NCBI RefSeq assembly: GCF_023824195.1
Contig: NZ_CP085442.1
Location: 4,983,501-5,047,500, forward strand
Source: Priestia megaterium
GTDB lineage: Bacteria > Bacillota > Bacilli > Bacillales > Bacillaceae_H
Direction: 5' to 3'
DNA: 64,000 bases
Shown: positions 26,761 to 41,906 of the stretch, one piece after another
Position numbering within the stretch: position 1 is the stretch's first letter
How the letters are laid out: every line of letters begins with the position of its first letter
Position numbers and translations under genes: made by a program
Notes under the pieces: model-generated
Seen by the model: only the letters and a program-made list of their open reading frames with translations
What the model was told of the DNA's origin: nothing
Databases searched by the model: none

Positions 26761-26801
26761 ATATGAAAAGAAGAGACGATCATCGTCTCTTCTTTTCATA
26801 T
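26761..26801. repeat. Perfect 41-base palindrome in the ywzB leader
   Basis: Arms ATATGAAAAGAAGAGACGAT (26761-26780) and its complement (26782-26801) with a single central base. The hairpin ends 15 bases before the ywzB ribosome site. It could be a second terminator behind the atp operon, a stabilising 5' hairpin or a protein-binding palindrome. T-richness at its 3' end on the minus strand (TCTTCTTTTC) gives some terminator character. Confidence 0.7.
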
Positions 26802-26976
26802 TAAAGCACACTTATGCAAATTCGTAAACGGTAACATGAAAAACATTTATTTTATTCCCTATTTTAAGATCCTTTTCCATTATTGAGCAAAATAAAGAAG
26901 ATGGATGCGCTTAGTTAAATGGAATATATAATCATAGATGAATGCTATTTGCTCTTCCCCTTTTGTATAATAGAGC

Positions 26977-27011
26977 AAAAAAGCCCTCTCATTCGTTTGA
27001 GAGGGCTTTTT

Positions 27012-27012
<1 letters not shown>
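26977..27012. terminator. Terminator of the atp operon
   Basis: AAAAAAGCCCTCTCA (26977-26991) and TGAGAGGGCTTTTTT (26998-27012) form a 15-bp stem. T tracts lie on both strands. It overlaps the first base of the atpC stop region. A partly overlapping pairing TTGCTCT/AGAGCAA (26949-26979) could compete with it. Confidence 0.92.
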
Positions 27013-27416
<404 letters not shown>

Positions 27417-27442
27417 TTAAAAAACCTCCTATGTCCCTTAAA

Positions 27443-28891
<1,449 letters not shown>

Positions 28892-28900
28892 TTAAACTTT

Positions 28901-29776
<876 letters not shown>

Positions 29777-29863
29777 TTAGAAGATCACGTGGTATGAAAG
29801 GTGAACAAATGTTCACCTTCACCTTATTGAAAGATTGTCTTAACATACCATGCTGACAATATA

Positions 29864-32481
<2,618 letters not shown>

Positions 32482-32550
32482 TTACTTATTAAAGACATAA
32501 AGTAATGGCGAAGGTTCTTTTGAATGATCTTCGCCACATGTAACACATTA

Positions 32551-32802
<252 letters not shown>

Positions 32803-32853
32803 CTAAGTTTTGTTTTGTCCAAATTGGGTATTACTTGAACAAAGCTTTATAAA

Positions 32854-33570
<717 letters not shown>

Positions 33571-33582
33571 TCACCTCTCTTT

Positions 33583-33954
33583 CTATCTTCTACGCATATT
33601 TTGAACAACTAAATCTATGATAATGACAACATAATACGTCATTAATCCCACAACTACACTAATAATATGAAAGGTTTTTGGATAAGAGATGGTAATCACA
33701 ACTGCGAGAGCAGCTGTTGCAAATCTTACAACAGTCCCAATTGAACGGGGCTTTTTCCCCTCATCCAACGCCTGTCCAAACTGCTCAAACTTTCTTACTA
33801 AGTTCCACAAATTATACAAACTCAGGGCGGTTCCTAAAATTAAACCTGCAAAAACAGCCTTATAACTTGTAAATCCCCAGCCGAGAACGTATAATGCTAA
33901 CAAATACAATATGTATGAACGAAGTCTTGGAAAAACGTGCTGCAAATCCTGCAT
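33583..33954 (-). CDS. atpI: ATP synthase protein I AtpI
   Basis: 123 residues with four hydrophobic helices and basic loops (VRKFEQFGQALDEGKKPRS). AtpI proteins help assemble the c-ring, and with AtpZ have been proposed to move Mg2+/Ca2+ in alkaliphilic Bacillus. Gene order atpZ-atpI-atpB, with a six-base gap to atpZ, fits. Function is from the family; no catalytic residues are visible. Confidence 0.9.
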   Translation of the reverse strand: MQDLQHVFPRLRSYILYLLALYVLGWGFTSYKAVFAGLILGTALSLYNLWNLVRKFEQFGQALDEGKKPRSIGTVVRFATAALAVVITISYPKTFHIISVVVGLMTYYVVIIIDLVVQNMRRR

Positions 33955-33960
33955 GAATTA

Positions 33961-34182
33961 TTAATCTCCTGAAAAAAAATGGTGGACTGTCCGCAGCATC
34001 ATAAAAACACCTGCTGCTAGCCCTGAAAGAAGGCCTAAAATCAAAAATAGTGGTTCGGTGTCAAGCCATTGATCAGCCCATCTTCCAGAGAATAAGCCAA
34101 TTAAGACTGAACCTGCTAACTGTGATAGAATGATTGACACTAATGCCATCGCTTGCAAAGGATGACGGTTGCGATCTTTCAT
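33961..34182 (-). CDS. atpZ: AtpZ/AtpI-family small membrane protein
   Basis: 73 residues from the ATG at 34182 (MKDRNRHPLQAMALVSIILSQ), with GGGGTATG upstream. The longer frame to 34263 lacks conservation and overlaps a T-rich leader. There are two membrane helices (ALVSIILSQLAGSVLIGLFSG region and FLILGLLSGLAAGVFMML), with the SQLAGSVLIG and GLLSGLAAG glycine patterns of AtpZ. It is the first gene of the ATP synthase operon, about 170 bases after the promoter at 34360-34388. Confidence 0.85.
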   Translation of the reverse strand: MKDRNRHPLQAMALVSIILSQLAGSVLIGLFSGRWADQWLDTEPLFLILGLLSGLAAGVFMMLRTVHHFFSGD

Positions 34183-34359
34183 AAGCTCATACCCCTTTTG
34201 CAAAATTTTCTTTTTTCCGAATTCTCTATCGTTTTTATAGCTCAATATATGATAGAAAGGCAAAAAAAATTGCTAATAAAGGTAAAAACAGCTAATAAAA
34301 TACGCAGAAATATCAACGGTTTTCACAGGTTGAAAACCTTATCATTTATATTCCCTGTA

Positions 34360-34388
34360 AGCATACAATAGCGTATATTTAATGTCAA
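34360..34388 (-). promoter_or_regulatory. SigA promoter of the atp operon
   Basis: On the minus strand TTGACA (34383-34388), a 17-base spacer and TATGCT (34360-34365). The -35 is perfect and the spacing ideal. The leader that follows (about 34183-34352) contains a nine-bp hairpin GGTTTTCA-cagg-TTGAAAACC at 34318-34338, two copies of TATTAGC and an eight-base T run before atpZ. No coding ORF is seen in it. Confidence 0.8.
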
Positions 34389-34448
34389 TGTGTTTAAGCT
34401 AAAAACTTCACAATCTCTTCTTATTGTTCACATTTCTGCCACACATAA

Positions 34449-34480
34449 AACCTCTTCAAATGAAAACATTTAAAGAGGTT
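34449..34480 (-). terminator. Terminator of vpr
   Basis: AACCTCTTcAAATG (34449-34462) and CATTTaAAGAGGTT (34467-34480) form a 14-base stem with one mismatch and a four-base loop, followed by TTTT on the minus strand. Its upstream arm overlaps the last base of the vpr stop codon. Confidence 0.8.
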
Positions 34481-36672
34481 CATTCAATCGTTATTGTACT
34501 GTGTACAACCTGCTCTTGTCTATGCTTTTTCACAAATGCAAATATTTGGTACGCTCCCGGTACAAGCGATTCATCAATCGTTATTTTTCGTTTTCTCATG
34601 CCTCTTTCTACATCAACGTCAACATCTAAATACGATACAAACTGTAAAGACTGCTTATCAAAAAGAGCAACGCCTAACTGATCTGCTCCTTCAGGCAAAA
34701 ACAGTTCATAGCTATACGTATTTTTCTCTTTTTCCGCCGCTACTTGCAATCCCATGACACGAGGATAATCTGGAATGCTAACCATGTACATATAAGGAAG
34801 CGAAAATGTTTCACGTGAATCATTTATTTCCAAATATCCGTCATATATACCTTTATTTTTAAAACGGGGCTGCACCGATAAAGTGACAGCTATTTCTTTT
34901 GTCTGATGGGGTGGCACCGTGACAGGTAATGGAACATCCCAGTTCACTCCTTCATCCCTTTTCGGAACGTTTAAGCGATACGTTTTTGCTTTATCAGACT
35001 GGTTATCAATTTTAAATGATAAGACTTTCTTTGATGGGCGTGTAAAAATACCGAAAGATAAAGAAGATGGATAAAATAAAGAGTCTGCTGTGACAGCTTT
35101 TGCTATTTGAATTCTCCCGGCTCCTTGTTCATATACGCGATACGTTTGACCGTTTAGCTGCTGCATTACTTTACTTGTGTTCATCAATGAAGCTTTGACT
35201 TGTTCAGGAGACCAGTTCGGGTGAGCTTGTAAAATAAGAGCGCACGCTCCAGCTACATGCGGCGCAGCCATACTTGTGCCATGCATGCGTTCATATCCGC
35301 CAGGAACTGTACTATTAATGAAGTAACCAGGTGCGACGACGTCCGGCTTGATTCCCCAAGTAGTCGTTACAGGCCCTCTTGAACTGAAAGATGTGAGCAA
35401 GTCTTGCACCACTTGCTTGCCAGTGCGTAAGTATGGTTGTTGAGACTGAATGTGTTGATTAATGGTATCACCGCTTTTTTTACTTACCCATATCACTGGA
35501 ATATTTACTGACTCTTTTAGTTTACCGATTATGCTTTTTTCAGTCGGACTATATAAAATAACGGCTTTTGCTCCTGCCTGTTCAGCTTGTTTAATCTTTT
35601 TTTCAACCGCATTTCCTTCTGCTTTTAGCAAAATGACGTTACCCAACGCATGCTTTTGCTCTTTGGAGTATTGTTCATTTATTACACGCAGCGTTTGATT
35701 AAACGTCCATGGACGAGACCCTTCTACTGGCGCCATCATAACTTTTTCTTTGTTAAACCCGATTGTTAGAAATTGAACTGTTGTCGGGGAAACAGAAGCG
35801 CCAACGGAAATAGCTTTTTCCGCTGTACCTGGAGAGCCCACGGTCCATAAACCTGGACCTGAATTGCCGCTAGATGTGACCGTTACAATTCCTTTTTCAA
35901 CAGCTCGATCTAACGCTAAGCTTGTTGGTAAATCAGGGCCATTCACATCATTTCCTAATGATAAATTAATAATATCTACATCATCTTGAATTGCTTTTTC
36001 GATAGCTAGAATAACACTTTCAGACGTTCCAGCTCCTCCAGGTCCAAGAGCTCGGTATGCGTAGATCTCCGCTTGAGGTGCTACACCTTTAATATTTCCA
36101 TTTGCTGCAATAATACCAGCTACATGAGTGCCATGCAGAGTAGGCTCTCCTTGCTCCCGAGTTGTTTCCATCGGCTCATAATCTTTATCTATTACATCAT
36201 ACCCTCCCCTGTAGGTTTGTTTTAAATCGGGATGAGAATAATCAACACCCGTATCGATGACGCCTACTTTGATCCCTTTTCCTGTTAAGCGCTGATTATA
36301 AGTATCAAATAAGCCTCTTACCTGTTCTGAGCCAATGAAGGTTACGCTATTTTCTTCTGCAACCTGGTAGTTTTTAATAGAATGTGAACTAATAATAGAA
36401 GGATTATGAGATAGTTTTTCCAAATCCGAGATGGAGCCGTTTAACGAAAGTCCTGTAAACACCGTGTGAAATTCGCTCTTAATCTTTATATTAGGATAAT
36501 TTTTTTGTAGCTGACTTTTAAATTTGGCGAATTTTTCTTTTTCAATCATGACAATTATTGATTTTTCCTGATGATTCATTTCTTGTTTTATAGAAGGAAA
36601 TGTGGGATTGAGCGACATTTGCCCTCCCCCGCTTCCCAATATAAAGCTAATCATTAACCATTTAATCCACAT
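34480..36672 (-). CDS. vpr: Vpr-like subtilisin-family serine protease (S8) with PA domain
   Basis: 730 residues. A hydrophobic N-terminus (about 1-20) is followed by an inhibitor-I9 propeptide. The subtilase domain has Asp140 (VIDTGVDYSHPDL), His180 (HGTHVAG), oxyanion Asn270 (SSGNSG) and Ser467 (GTSMAAPHVAG), with a protease-associated insertion at about 320-415. The C-terminus beyond 520 is beta-rich. It is about 75 residues shorter than B. subtilis Vpr (806). The N-terminal signal is weak (MWIKWLMISFILGSGGGQMS), so secretion is likely but not certain. Its only ribosome site, GAGAGGTG, lies inside the preceding terminator. Genomic position beside atp differs from B. subtilis. Confidence 0.9.
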   Translation of the reverse strand: MWIKWLMISFILGSGGGQMSLNPTFPSIKQEMNHQEKSIIVMIEKEKFAKFKSQLQKNYPNIKIKSEFHTVFTGLSLNGSISDLEKLSHNPSIISSHSIKNYQVAEENSVTFIGSEQVRGLFDTYNQRLTGKGIKVGVIDTGVDYSHPDLKQTYRGGYDVIDKDYEPMETTREQGEPTLHGTHVAGIIAANGNIKGVAPQAEIYAYRALGPGGAGTSESVILAIEKAIQDDVDIINLSLGNDVNGPDLPTSLALDRAVEKGIVTVTSSGNSGPGLWTVGSPGTAEKAISVGASVSPTTVQFLTIGFNKEKVMMAPVEGSRPWTFNQTLRVINEQYSKEQKHALGNVILLKAEGNAVEKKIKQAEQAGAKAVILYSPTEKSIIGKLKESVNIPVIWVSKKSGDTINQHIQSQQPYLRTGKQVVQDLLTSFSSRGPVTTTWGIKPDVVAPGYFINSTVPGGYERMHGTSMAAPHVAGACALILQAHPNWSPEQVKASLMNTSKVMQQLNGQTYRVYEQGAGRIQIAKAVTADSLFYPSSLSFGIFTRPSKKVLSFKIDNQSDKAKTYRLNVPKRDEGVNWDVPLPVTVPPHQTKEIAVTLSVQPRFKNKGIYDGYLEINDSRETFSLPYMYMVSIPDYPRVMGLQVAAEKEKNTYSYELFLPEGADQLGVALFDKQSLQFVSYLDVDVDVERGMRKRKITIDESLVPGAYQIFAFVKKHRQEQVVHSTITIE

Positions 36673-36676
36673 AAAA

Positions 36677-36732
36677 AAACACCTCTCACACTATCGTGTC
36701 TCAAAGAGACACTTTTCATGTGAAAGGTGTTT
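36677..36732 (-). terminator. Terminator of mnaA, overlapping the vpr ribosome site
   Basis: AAACACCT (36677-36684) pairs with AGGTGTTT (36725-36732), TCACA with TGTGA, and an inner hairpin GTGTCTC/GAGACAC (36696-36712) has a three-base loop. On the minus strand the 3' arm reads GAGAGGTGTTTTTTT and is followed at once by the vpr ATG at 36672. The same bases therefore act as the terminator's 3' arm and as the only plausible Shine-Dalgarno sequence for vpr. Confidence 0.75.
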
Positions 36733-36739
36733 AGAAATC

Positions 36740-37891
36740 TTACGAAAGCGGATTAAAAACTTCCGGTCTGTTTTCACGACGGTTGAAATAGTAGCTAATA
36801 GCATCACAAATGCGTTTAGAAGCTAAGCCGTCTCCGTAAGGATTCGATGCTTGTGACATTTGCTTATATACGTCTTCATCTATTAACAGCTCTTTTGCTA
36901 GCGCATAAATCGTTTCTTCTTCCGTTCCTGCTAGTTTGAGCGTCCCTGCTTCAATTCCTTCCGGTCGCTCTGTTGTATCACGAAGTACCAATACAGGTAC
37001 GCCTAATGAAGGAGCTTCTTCTTGAACACCGCCCGAATCTGTCAAAATAATATGAGCGCGCTCAGCGAAGTTATGGAAGTCAATTACATCTAACGGTTCA
37101 ATTAAATGAATGCGTGGGTCATTTCCTAAGATATCGTTTGCTGTTTCTCTAACTACCGGATTCAAATGAACAGGATACACAACTTGCACATCTTCATGTT
37201 CATCCACAATACGTTTAACAGCACGGAACATGTTTTTCATTGGTTCGCCTAAATTTTCGCGGCGATGCGCCGTTAATAAGATAAGACGATCATCTCCCAA
37301 TTTCGTTAACACTTCATGCTCATATGTCTCTTTTACTGTCGTTTTTAACGCATCGATAGCTGTGTTTCCAGTCACAAAGATTCGCTCTTCTTTTTTATTC
37401 TCTGCTTGCAAATTAGCTGCAGACTTATCGGTTGGAGCAAAGTGCAAATCAGCAAGAACGCCTGTAAGCTGACGGTTCATTTCTTCCGGATATGGAGAAT
37501 ATTTATTCCATGTGCGCAAACCTGCTTCAACATGTCCCACCTGAATTTGATTATAAAAAGCTGCTAATCCGGCAATAAACGTCGTAGTTGTATCGCCGTG
37601 TACAAGTACGATGTCCGGCTTTACTTTTTTCATTACGTCGTCCAAACCTTCTAATCCTCTGGTCGTTACGTCCATAAGGGTTTGGCGATCTTTCATAATG
37701 TTCAGATCATAGTCAGGCTGAATGTCAAAAATGCTCAATACTTGGTCTAACATTTCACGGTGCTGAGCCGTTACTGTAACAATCGCTTCGAACTCCTCCG
37801 GTCGCTTTTTAAGCTCTAGCACTAGAGGGGCCATTTTAATTGCTTCTGGTCTTGTCCCGAATATCGTCATTACTTTAATTGGCTGCTTCAT
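36740..37891 (-). CDS. mnaA: UDP-N-acetylglucosamine 2-epimerase MnaA (WecB)
   Basis: About 383 residues from the ATG at 37891 (MKQPIKVMTIFGTRPEAIKM), with GGGTGATG upstream; ATG/GTG codons three codons earlier are alternatives. Motifs are FGTRPEAIKMAPL, TAQHREMLDQ, VHGDTTTTF, HVEAGLRT, PEEMNR, TAHRREN, TDSGGVQEEAPSLG and RDTTERPE. It interconverts UDP-GlcNAc and UDP-ManNAc, supplying TagA and WecC encoded at 6.7-8.7 kb. It is 22 bases downstream of upp and probably co-transcribed with it. Confidence 0.95.
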   Translation of the reverse strand: MKQPIKVMTIFGTRPEAIKMAPLVLELKKRPEEFEAIVTVTAQHREMLDQVLSIFDIQPDYDLNIMKDRQTLMDVTTRGLEGLDDVMKKVKPDIVLVHGDTTTTFIAGLAAFYNQIQVGHVEAGLRTWNKYSPYPEEMNRQLTGVLADLHFAPTDKSAANLQAENKKEERIFVTGNTAIDALKTTVKETYEHEVLTKLGDDRLILLTAHRRENLGEPMKNMFRAVKRIVDEHEDVQVVYPVHLNPVVRETANDILGNDPRIHLIEPLDVIDFHNFAERAHIILTDSGGVQEEAPSLGVPVLVLRDTTERPEGIEAGTLKLAGTEEETIYALAKELLIDEDVYKQMSQASNPYGDGLASKRICDAISYYFNRRENRPEVFNPLS

Positions 37892-37913
37892 GTTCATCAC
37901 CCGAATCTACAAA

Positions 37914-38555
<642 letters not shown>

Positions 38556-38582
38556 TTATATATAAAGATGTACACATTAAAA

Positions 38583-38606
38583 TACCATTCAACGAATTGA
38601 ATGGTA
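38583..38606 (-). promoter_or_regulatory. Stable TTCG-tetraloop hairpin in the upp leader
   Basis: TACCATTCAA (38583-38592) and TTGAATGGTA (38597-38606) form a perfect ten-bp stem. On the minus strand the loop reads TTCG. It is followed by TTTTAATG, a weak T tract. It sits about 45 bases before the upp start and could be an attenuator or an mRNA-stabilising element. Confidence 0.55.
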
Positions 38607-38656
38607 CGTACTAGTAAAAACATATCTCTTGCTAATTAAATTTATACATTGCATTC

Positions 38657-38685
38657 ATTTTACAGAAAAAAGTTTTTGAGTTCAA
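38657..38685 (-). promoter_or_regulatory. SigA-like promoter of upp-mnaA
   Basis: On the minus strand TTGAAC (38680-38685), a 17-base spacer and TAAAAT (38657-38662). It implies a leader of about 105 bases before upp. Confidence 0.6.
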
Positions 38686-38727
38686 GCATTATTCAAAAAA
38701 TGATTGAATTGCTACCACTTTCTCCAT

Positions 38728-38751
38728 AAAAAAACAGGCACAAAGGCCTGT
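38728..38751 (-). terminator. Terminator of glyA
   Basis: ACAGGC, a six-base loop and GCCTGT form a short GC stem, followed on the minus strand by seven T residues. It lies six bases past the glyA stop. Confidence 0.75.
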
Positions 38752-38756
38752 CTCTC

Positions 38757-40001
38757 TTAAAGTGATTTATACATTTCAAACTTGCTTGTTAAAGCTTCAA
38801 CGCGTGTTTTAGCTTCAGCTAACTTTTCTTCATCTTCAATATTTTTAAGCGTTAATCCGATGATAGAAGCAATTTCATCCATCTCTTCTAAGCCAAATCC
38901 GCGAGTTGTAACCGCAGCTGTACCAATACGGATACCGCTTGTTACAAATGGGCTTTGCTCATCATAAGGAATTGTATTTTTGTTTGTTGTAATACCTACA
39001 TCATCAAGTGCTTTTTCAGCTACTTTACCTGTCAAATTCATTGAGCTTACGTCGATTAACACAAGGTGATTGTCTGTTCCTTCAGATACAAGAGCAAATC
39101 CTTCTTTCTTTAATCCTTCTGCTAAACGGTTAGCATTGTCGATGATATTTTGAGCATAGTGCTTAAACTCATCTTGCAATGCTTCACCAAATGCTACTGC
39201 TTTTGCAGCGATAACGTGCATCAATGGACCACCTTGAATACCAGGGAAGATTGACTTATCAATCTTTTTCGCAAATTCTTCTTTACATAAAATCATACCG
39301 CCGCGTGGTCCGCGTAGTGTTTTATGTGTTGTAGTTGTAACGAAATGAGCATGTGGCACAGGATTTTGATGAAGTCCTGCAGCTACTAGACCAGCAATGT
39401 GAGCCATGTCTACCATTAAATAAGCGCCTACTTCATCAGCGATTTCACGGAAACGCTTGAAGTCGATTGCGCGTGGATATGCGCTTGCACCAGCCACAAT
39501 TAATTTTGGTTTATGTGTACGAGCTTTTTCTAATACATCATCGTAGTTAATACGATGTGTTTCACGATCTACACCATATTCGATGAAATTGTACTGAACA
39601 CCACTAAAGTTAACAGGACTTCCGTGCGTTAAGTGACCGCCGTGCGATAAATTCATACCAAGTACTGTGTCTCCAGCCTCTAAAACAGTGAAGTATACAG
39701 CCATGTTTGCTTGTGCACCTGAGTGAGGTTGAACGTTCACGTGCTCTGCTCCGAAAATTTCTTTTGCACGATCACGAGCTAAGTCTTCTACTACGTCCAC
39801 GTGTTCACAACCGCCGTAGTAACGTTTAGCTGGATAGCCTTCAGCATATTTATTTGTTAAAACTGAACCTTGTGCTTCCATTACCGCTGTTGTTACAAAG
39901 TTTTCTGAAGCAATTAGCTCAATCTTAGTACGTTGTCTTTGTAATTCATCCTTGATCGCATTATAAACTGCTGGATCTTGTTGCATTAGTTGTTTCTCCA
40001 T
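38757..40001 (-). CDS. glyA: Serine hydroxymethyltransferase GlyA
   Basis: 414 residues from the ATG at 40001, which has GAGGAGAGG upstream. Motifs are [49 protein letters not shown] and the PLP lysine in [14 protein letters not shown]. It converts serine and tetrahydrofolate to glycine and 5,10-methylene-THF. The gene precedes upp in the usual Bacillus order. A PurR-box-like sequence lies upstream (40030-40042), consistent with purine control of glyA in B. subtilis. Confidence 0.97.
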   Translation of the reverse strand: MEKQLMQQDPAVYNAIKDELQRQRTKIELIASENFVTTAVMEAQGSVLTNKYAEGYPAKRYYGGCEHVDVVEDLARDRAKEIFGAEHVNVQPHSGAQANMAVYFTVLEAGDTVLGMNLSHGGHLTHGSPVNFSGVQYNFIEYGVDRETHRINYDDVLEKARTHKPKLIVAGASAYPRAIDFKRFREIADEVGAYLMVDMAHIAGLVAAGLHQNPVPHAHFVTTTTHKTLRGPRGGMILCKEEFAKKIDKSIFPGIQGGPLMHVIAAKAVAFGEALQDEFKHYAQNIIDNANRLAEGLKKEGFALVSEGTDNHLVLIDVSSMNLTGKVAEKALDDVGITTNKNTIPYDEQSPFVTSGIRIGTAAVTTRGFGLEEMDEIASIIGLTLKNIEDEEKLAEAKTRVEALTSKFEMYKSL

Positions 40002-40029
40002 CAAAATCCTCTCCTCGTTTCGTATTCGC

Positions 40030-40042
40030 AATGTTCGTTATT
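40030..40042 (-). promoter_or_regulatory. Possible PurR box upstream of glyA
   Basis: On the minus strand AATAACGAACATT matches the PurBox AWWWCCGAACWWT at 12 of 13 positions. A second inverted box at the usual 16-17 base spacing is not clear, though CGAATACGAA follows. It lies between a TGTTACAAT -10-like sequence and the ribosome site, a position suited to repression. Confidence 0.35.
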
Positions 40043-40118
40043 TGTTAATTCAACTACATTGTAACATGATTTATTTAGAATAAAAAAGAAAAAATGTGTA
40101 TTATTTTAATATATTTAA

Positions 40119-40670
40119 TTACGAAAGTTCGTAAAACGCTCTCATTCCACCAATTAGTTTTGGACGCGTCTTTGCTAAAGTAACATGAGCGTGTCCAACT
40201 GCGTTTAACGTACAACGAACGGGTACTGCGACATGCTTTAAATGCATACCAATGAATGTATCTCCAATATCAATACCGGCATCAGCTTTAATAAACTCTA
40301 CCAAAACAGGATCTTTAAGCTGGCCATAGGCCTGTGTAGCCATCGCTCCACCTGCTTTATGAATAGGAACAACACTAACCATTTCTAAACGCTCTTTGCG
40401 AGCTAATTCTCGTTCTACTACCAGTGCTCGATTGAGATGTTCACAGCATTGAAATGCTAAGTTGACACCCGTTTTTTTTCGAAAATCTGCTAGTGTATCA
40501 AAAATCATTTCTGCGACTTCCATTGCGCCTGCGGTTCCTATTTTTTCACCAATTACCTCGCTTGTACTGCATCCAATGACAAGTGTATGTTCTGAAGACA
40601 ACTGCACTTGTGCTAAAAAATCAGATAAAACTGTTTCCAACTGCTCTTTCCATTTCGTAAGTTCAGACAC
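40119..40670 (-). CDS. ywlG: YwlG family protein (UPF0340)
   Basis: About 183 residues from the GTG at 40670, with AAAGGAAG upstream (the ATG at 40691 is the alternative). Motifs are [68 protein letters not shown] (as [14 protein letters not shown]) and [14 protein letters not shown]. The family is universally conserved in Bacillus next to rpiB and glyA but has no assigned biochemical role. The Cys-Cys-Glu-His motif hints at metal or thiol chemistry; that is inference. Confidence 0.88.
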   Translation of the reverse strand: MSELTKWKEQLETVLSDFLAQVQLSSEHTLVIGCSTSEVIGEKIGTAGAMEVAEMIFDTLADFRKKTGVNLAFQCCEHLNRALVVERELARKERLEMVSVVPIHKAGGAMATQAYGQLKDPVLVEFIKADAGIDIGDTFIGMHLKHVAVPVRCTLNAVGHAHVTLAKTRPKLIGGMRAFYELS

Positions 40671-40705
40671 GTTTTTCTTCCTTTCTTTCATTGAATACGT
40701 TCACA

Positions 40706-41167
40706 TTATACAGTTACTGTTGCATCGCTTTGCTGCTCGTACTGTTTAATTTTATTCACGCGATTTTCATGTCGACCGCCTTCAAATTCTGTCATTAACC
40801 AAATTTTCGCAATTTCACGTGCAAGTCCCGGCCCAATGACACGTTCACCCATTGCCAGAATGTTGCTATCATTATGTTCTCTTGTCGCTTTTGCACTGAA
40901 CGTATCATGCACTAGAGCGCAGCGAATTCCTTTTACTTTATTAGCTGCTATACTCATACCGATGCCTGTTCCACAAATAAGAATGCCTCGACTTACTTCT
41001 TGGCTCGCCACTTTTTGAGCAACAGGAAGTGCATAATCCGGATAGTCTACAGACGCTGTGCATTCACACCCTAAATCCACATATTCAATATTTAATTCTT
41101 CCATTAAAGAGATAATTTCCTGTCGCAAATTTATACCGCCGTGGTCAGATGCAATAGCTATTTTCAT
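40706..41167 (-). CDS. rpiB: Ribose-5-phosphate isomerase B (RpiB/YwlF)
   Basis: 153 residues from the ATG at 41167, with GAGGAGG upstream. Motifs are MKIAIASDHGG (Asp-His pair), GCECTASVDYPDYA, the catalytic Cys in LICGTGIGMSIAANK and LVHDTFSAKATREHNDSN with the second catalytic His. It interconverts ribose-5-P and ribulose-5-P. It follows ywlE by about 80 bases and precedes ywlG by 35, so the three probably form an operon. Confidence 0.93.
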   Translation of the reverse strand: MKIAIASDHGGINLRQEIISLMEELNIEYVDLGCECTASVDYPDYALPVAQKVASQEVSRGILICGTGIGMSIAANKVKGIRCALVHDTFSAKATREHNDSNILAMGERVIGPGLAREIAKIWLMTEFEGGRHENRVNKIKQYEQQSDATVTV

Positions 41168-41247
41168 CTTTGTTTCCTCCTCATACATACCTTCGTCTTA
41201 TATTAAATTTCTGTTCATTTTAATCCAGCAAAAATTTATGGGACCTT

Positions 41248-41676
41248 CTATAATTTGTCGACTATTTTGTTAATCATACGCTCTAACTCTTCTAAAGTCT
41301 GTTCGTACGTCTGTAATGATCCGCCAAACGGATCAGATACTTCACCTTGCTCGTCGGCAAATTCTTTTAGCGTAAATAATTTATCACTTACGTATGGAGC
41401 TTGGTTCAAAATCAACATTTTATGCTGCTCCGTCATCGTAAAAATATAAGTAGCCCACATCAATTGTTCTTCCGTTAATGCTGCCGAAGCATGAGAACAA
41501 GCTATGCCTTTCTGGTGAAGGGCAACTTGTGCATGAACAGAAGCTTCACTTCCATTTGAAGCGAATACGCCTGCAGACTTCACGTTTATTCCATCTATCT
41601 CTTTAGCTTTGAGCAACGCTTCTGCCATAGGGCTGCGGCACGTGTTTCCTGTACATACAAATAAGATGTTTTTCAA
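41248..41676 (-). CDS. ywlE: Protein-arginine phosphatase YwlE
   Basis: 142 residues of the low-molecular-weight phosphatase fold. The P-loop is Cys8-TGNT-CRS (CTGNTCRSP), where Thr12 in place of Ile is the known determinant of phospho-arginine specificity. The general-acid loop is SDPFGGSLQTYEQ near 116-128. It opposes the arginine kinase McsB in stress and protein quality control. It lies between mntP and rpiB as in B. subtilis. Confidence 0.92.
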   Translation of the reverse strand: MKNILFVCTGNTCRSPMAEALLKAKEIDGINVKSAGVFASNGSEASVHAQVALHQKGIACSHASAALTEEQLMWATYIFTMTEQHKMLILNQAPYVSDKLFTLKEFADEQGEVSDPFGGSLQTYEQTLEELERMINKIVDKL

Positions 41677-41726
41677 GATACATCCTCCCTTGCTTTCACT
41701 ATGTTCGACTATGTTGATATTCCACC

Positions 41727-41876
41727 CTATTGTATCTCTATTGCTTGCATAAATCCAGTTAGCTTTTCTGGGTATTTTTTATCCATTATCGCTTCATCCA
41801 TCTCAAAAAAACGACTTCGCTTTCCTTCTTTTATCGCTACAATCCAAAAGAAGCAAAAAAAGACCATAACCTGCAT
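41727..41876 (-). CDS. Candidate small protein downstream of mntP, 49 residues
   Basis: The minus-strand frame from the ATG at 41876 (MQVMVFFCFFWIVAI) runs to a stop at 41727. AAAGGA lies eight bases before the ATG (an ATG at 41882 is too close to it). The product has one hydrophobic helix at about residues 1-15 and a charged tail, RSRFFEMDEAIMDKKYPEKL. It begins 30 bases after the mntP stop. A terminator-like hairpin GACCAT/ATGGTC with seven T overlaps its start (41854-41880), which argues against it. No family recognised. Confidence 0.35.
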   Translation of the reverse strand: MQVMVFFCFFWIVAIKEGKRSRFFEMDEAIMDKKYPEKLTGFMQAIEIQ

Positions 41877-41880
41877 GGTC
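41854..41880 (-). terminator. Terminator of mntP
   Basis: GACCAT and ATGGTC form a six-bp stem with a seven-base loop. TTTTTTT follows on the minus strand. It lies 27 bases after the mntP stop. It overlaps the start of the 49-codon candidate ORF. Confidence 0.65.
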
Positions 41881-41906
41881 ATGATCCTTTACCTATTTAT
41901 ATATAG

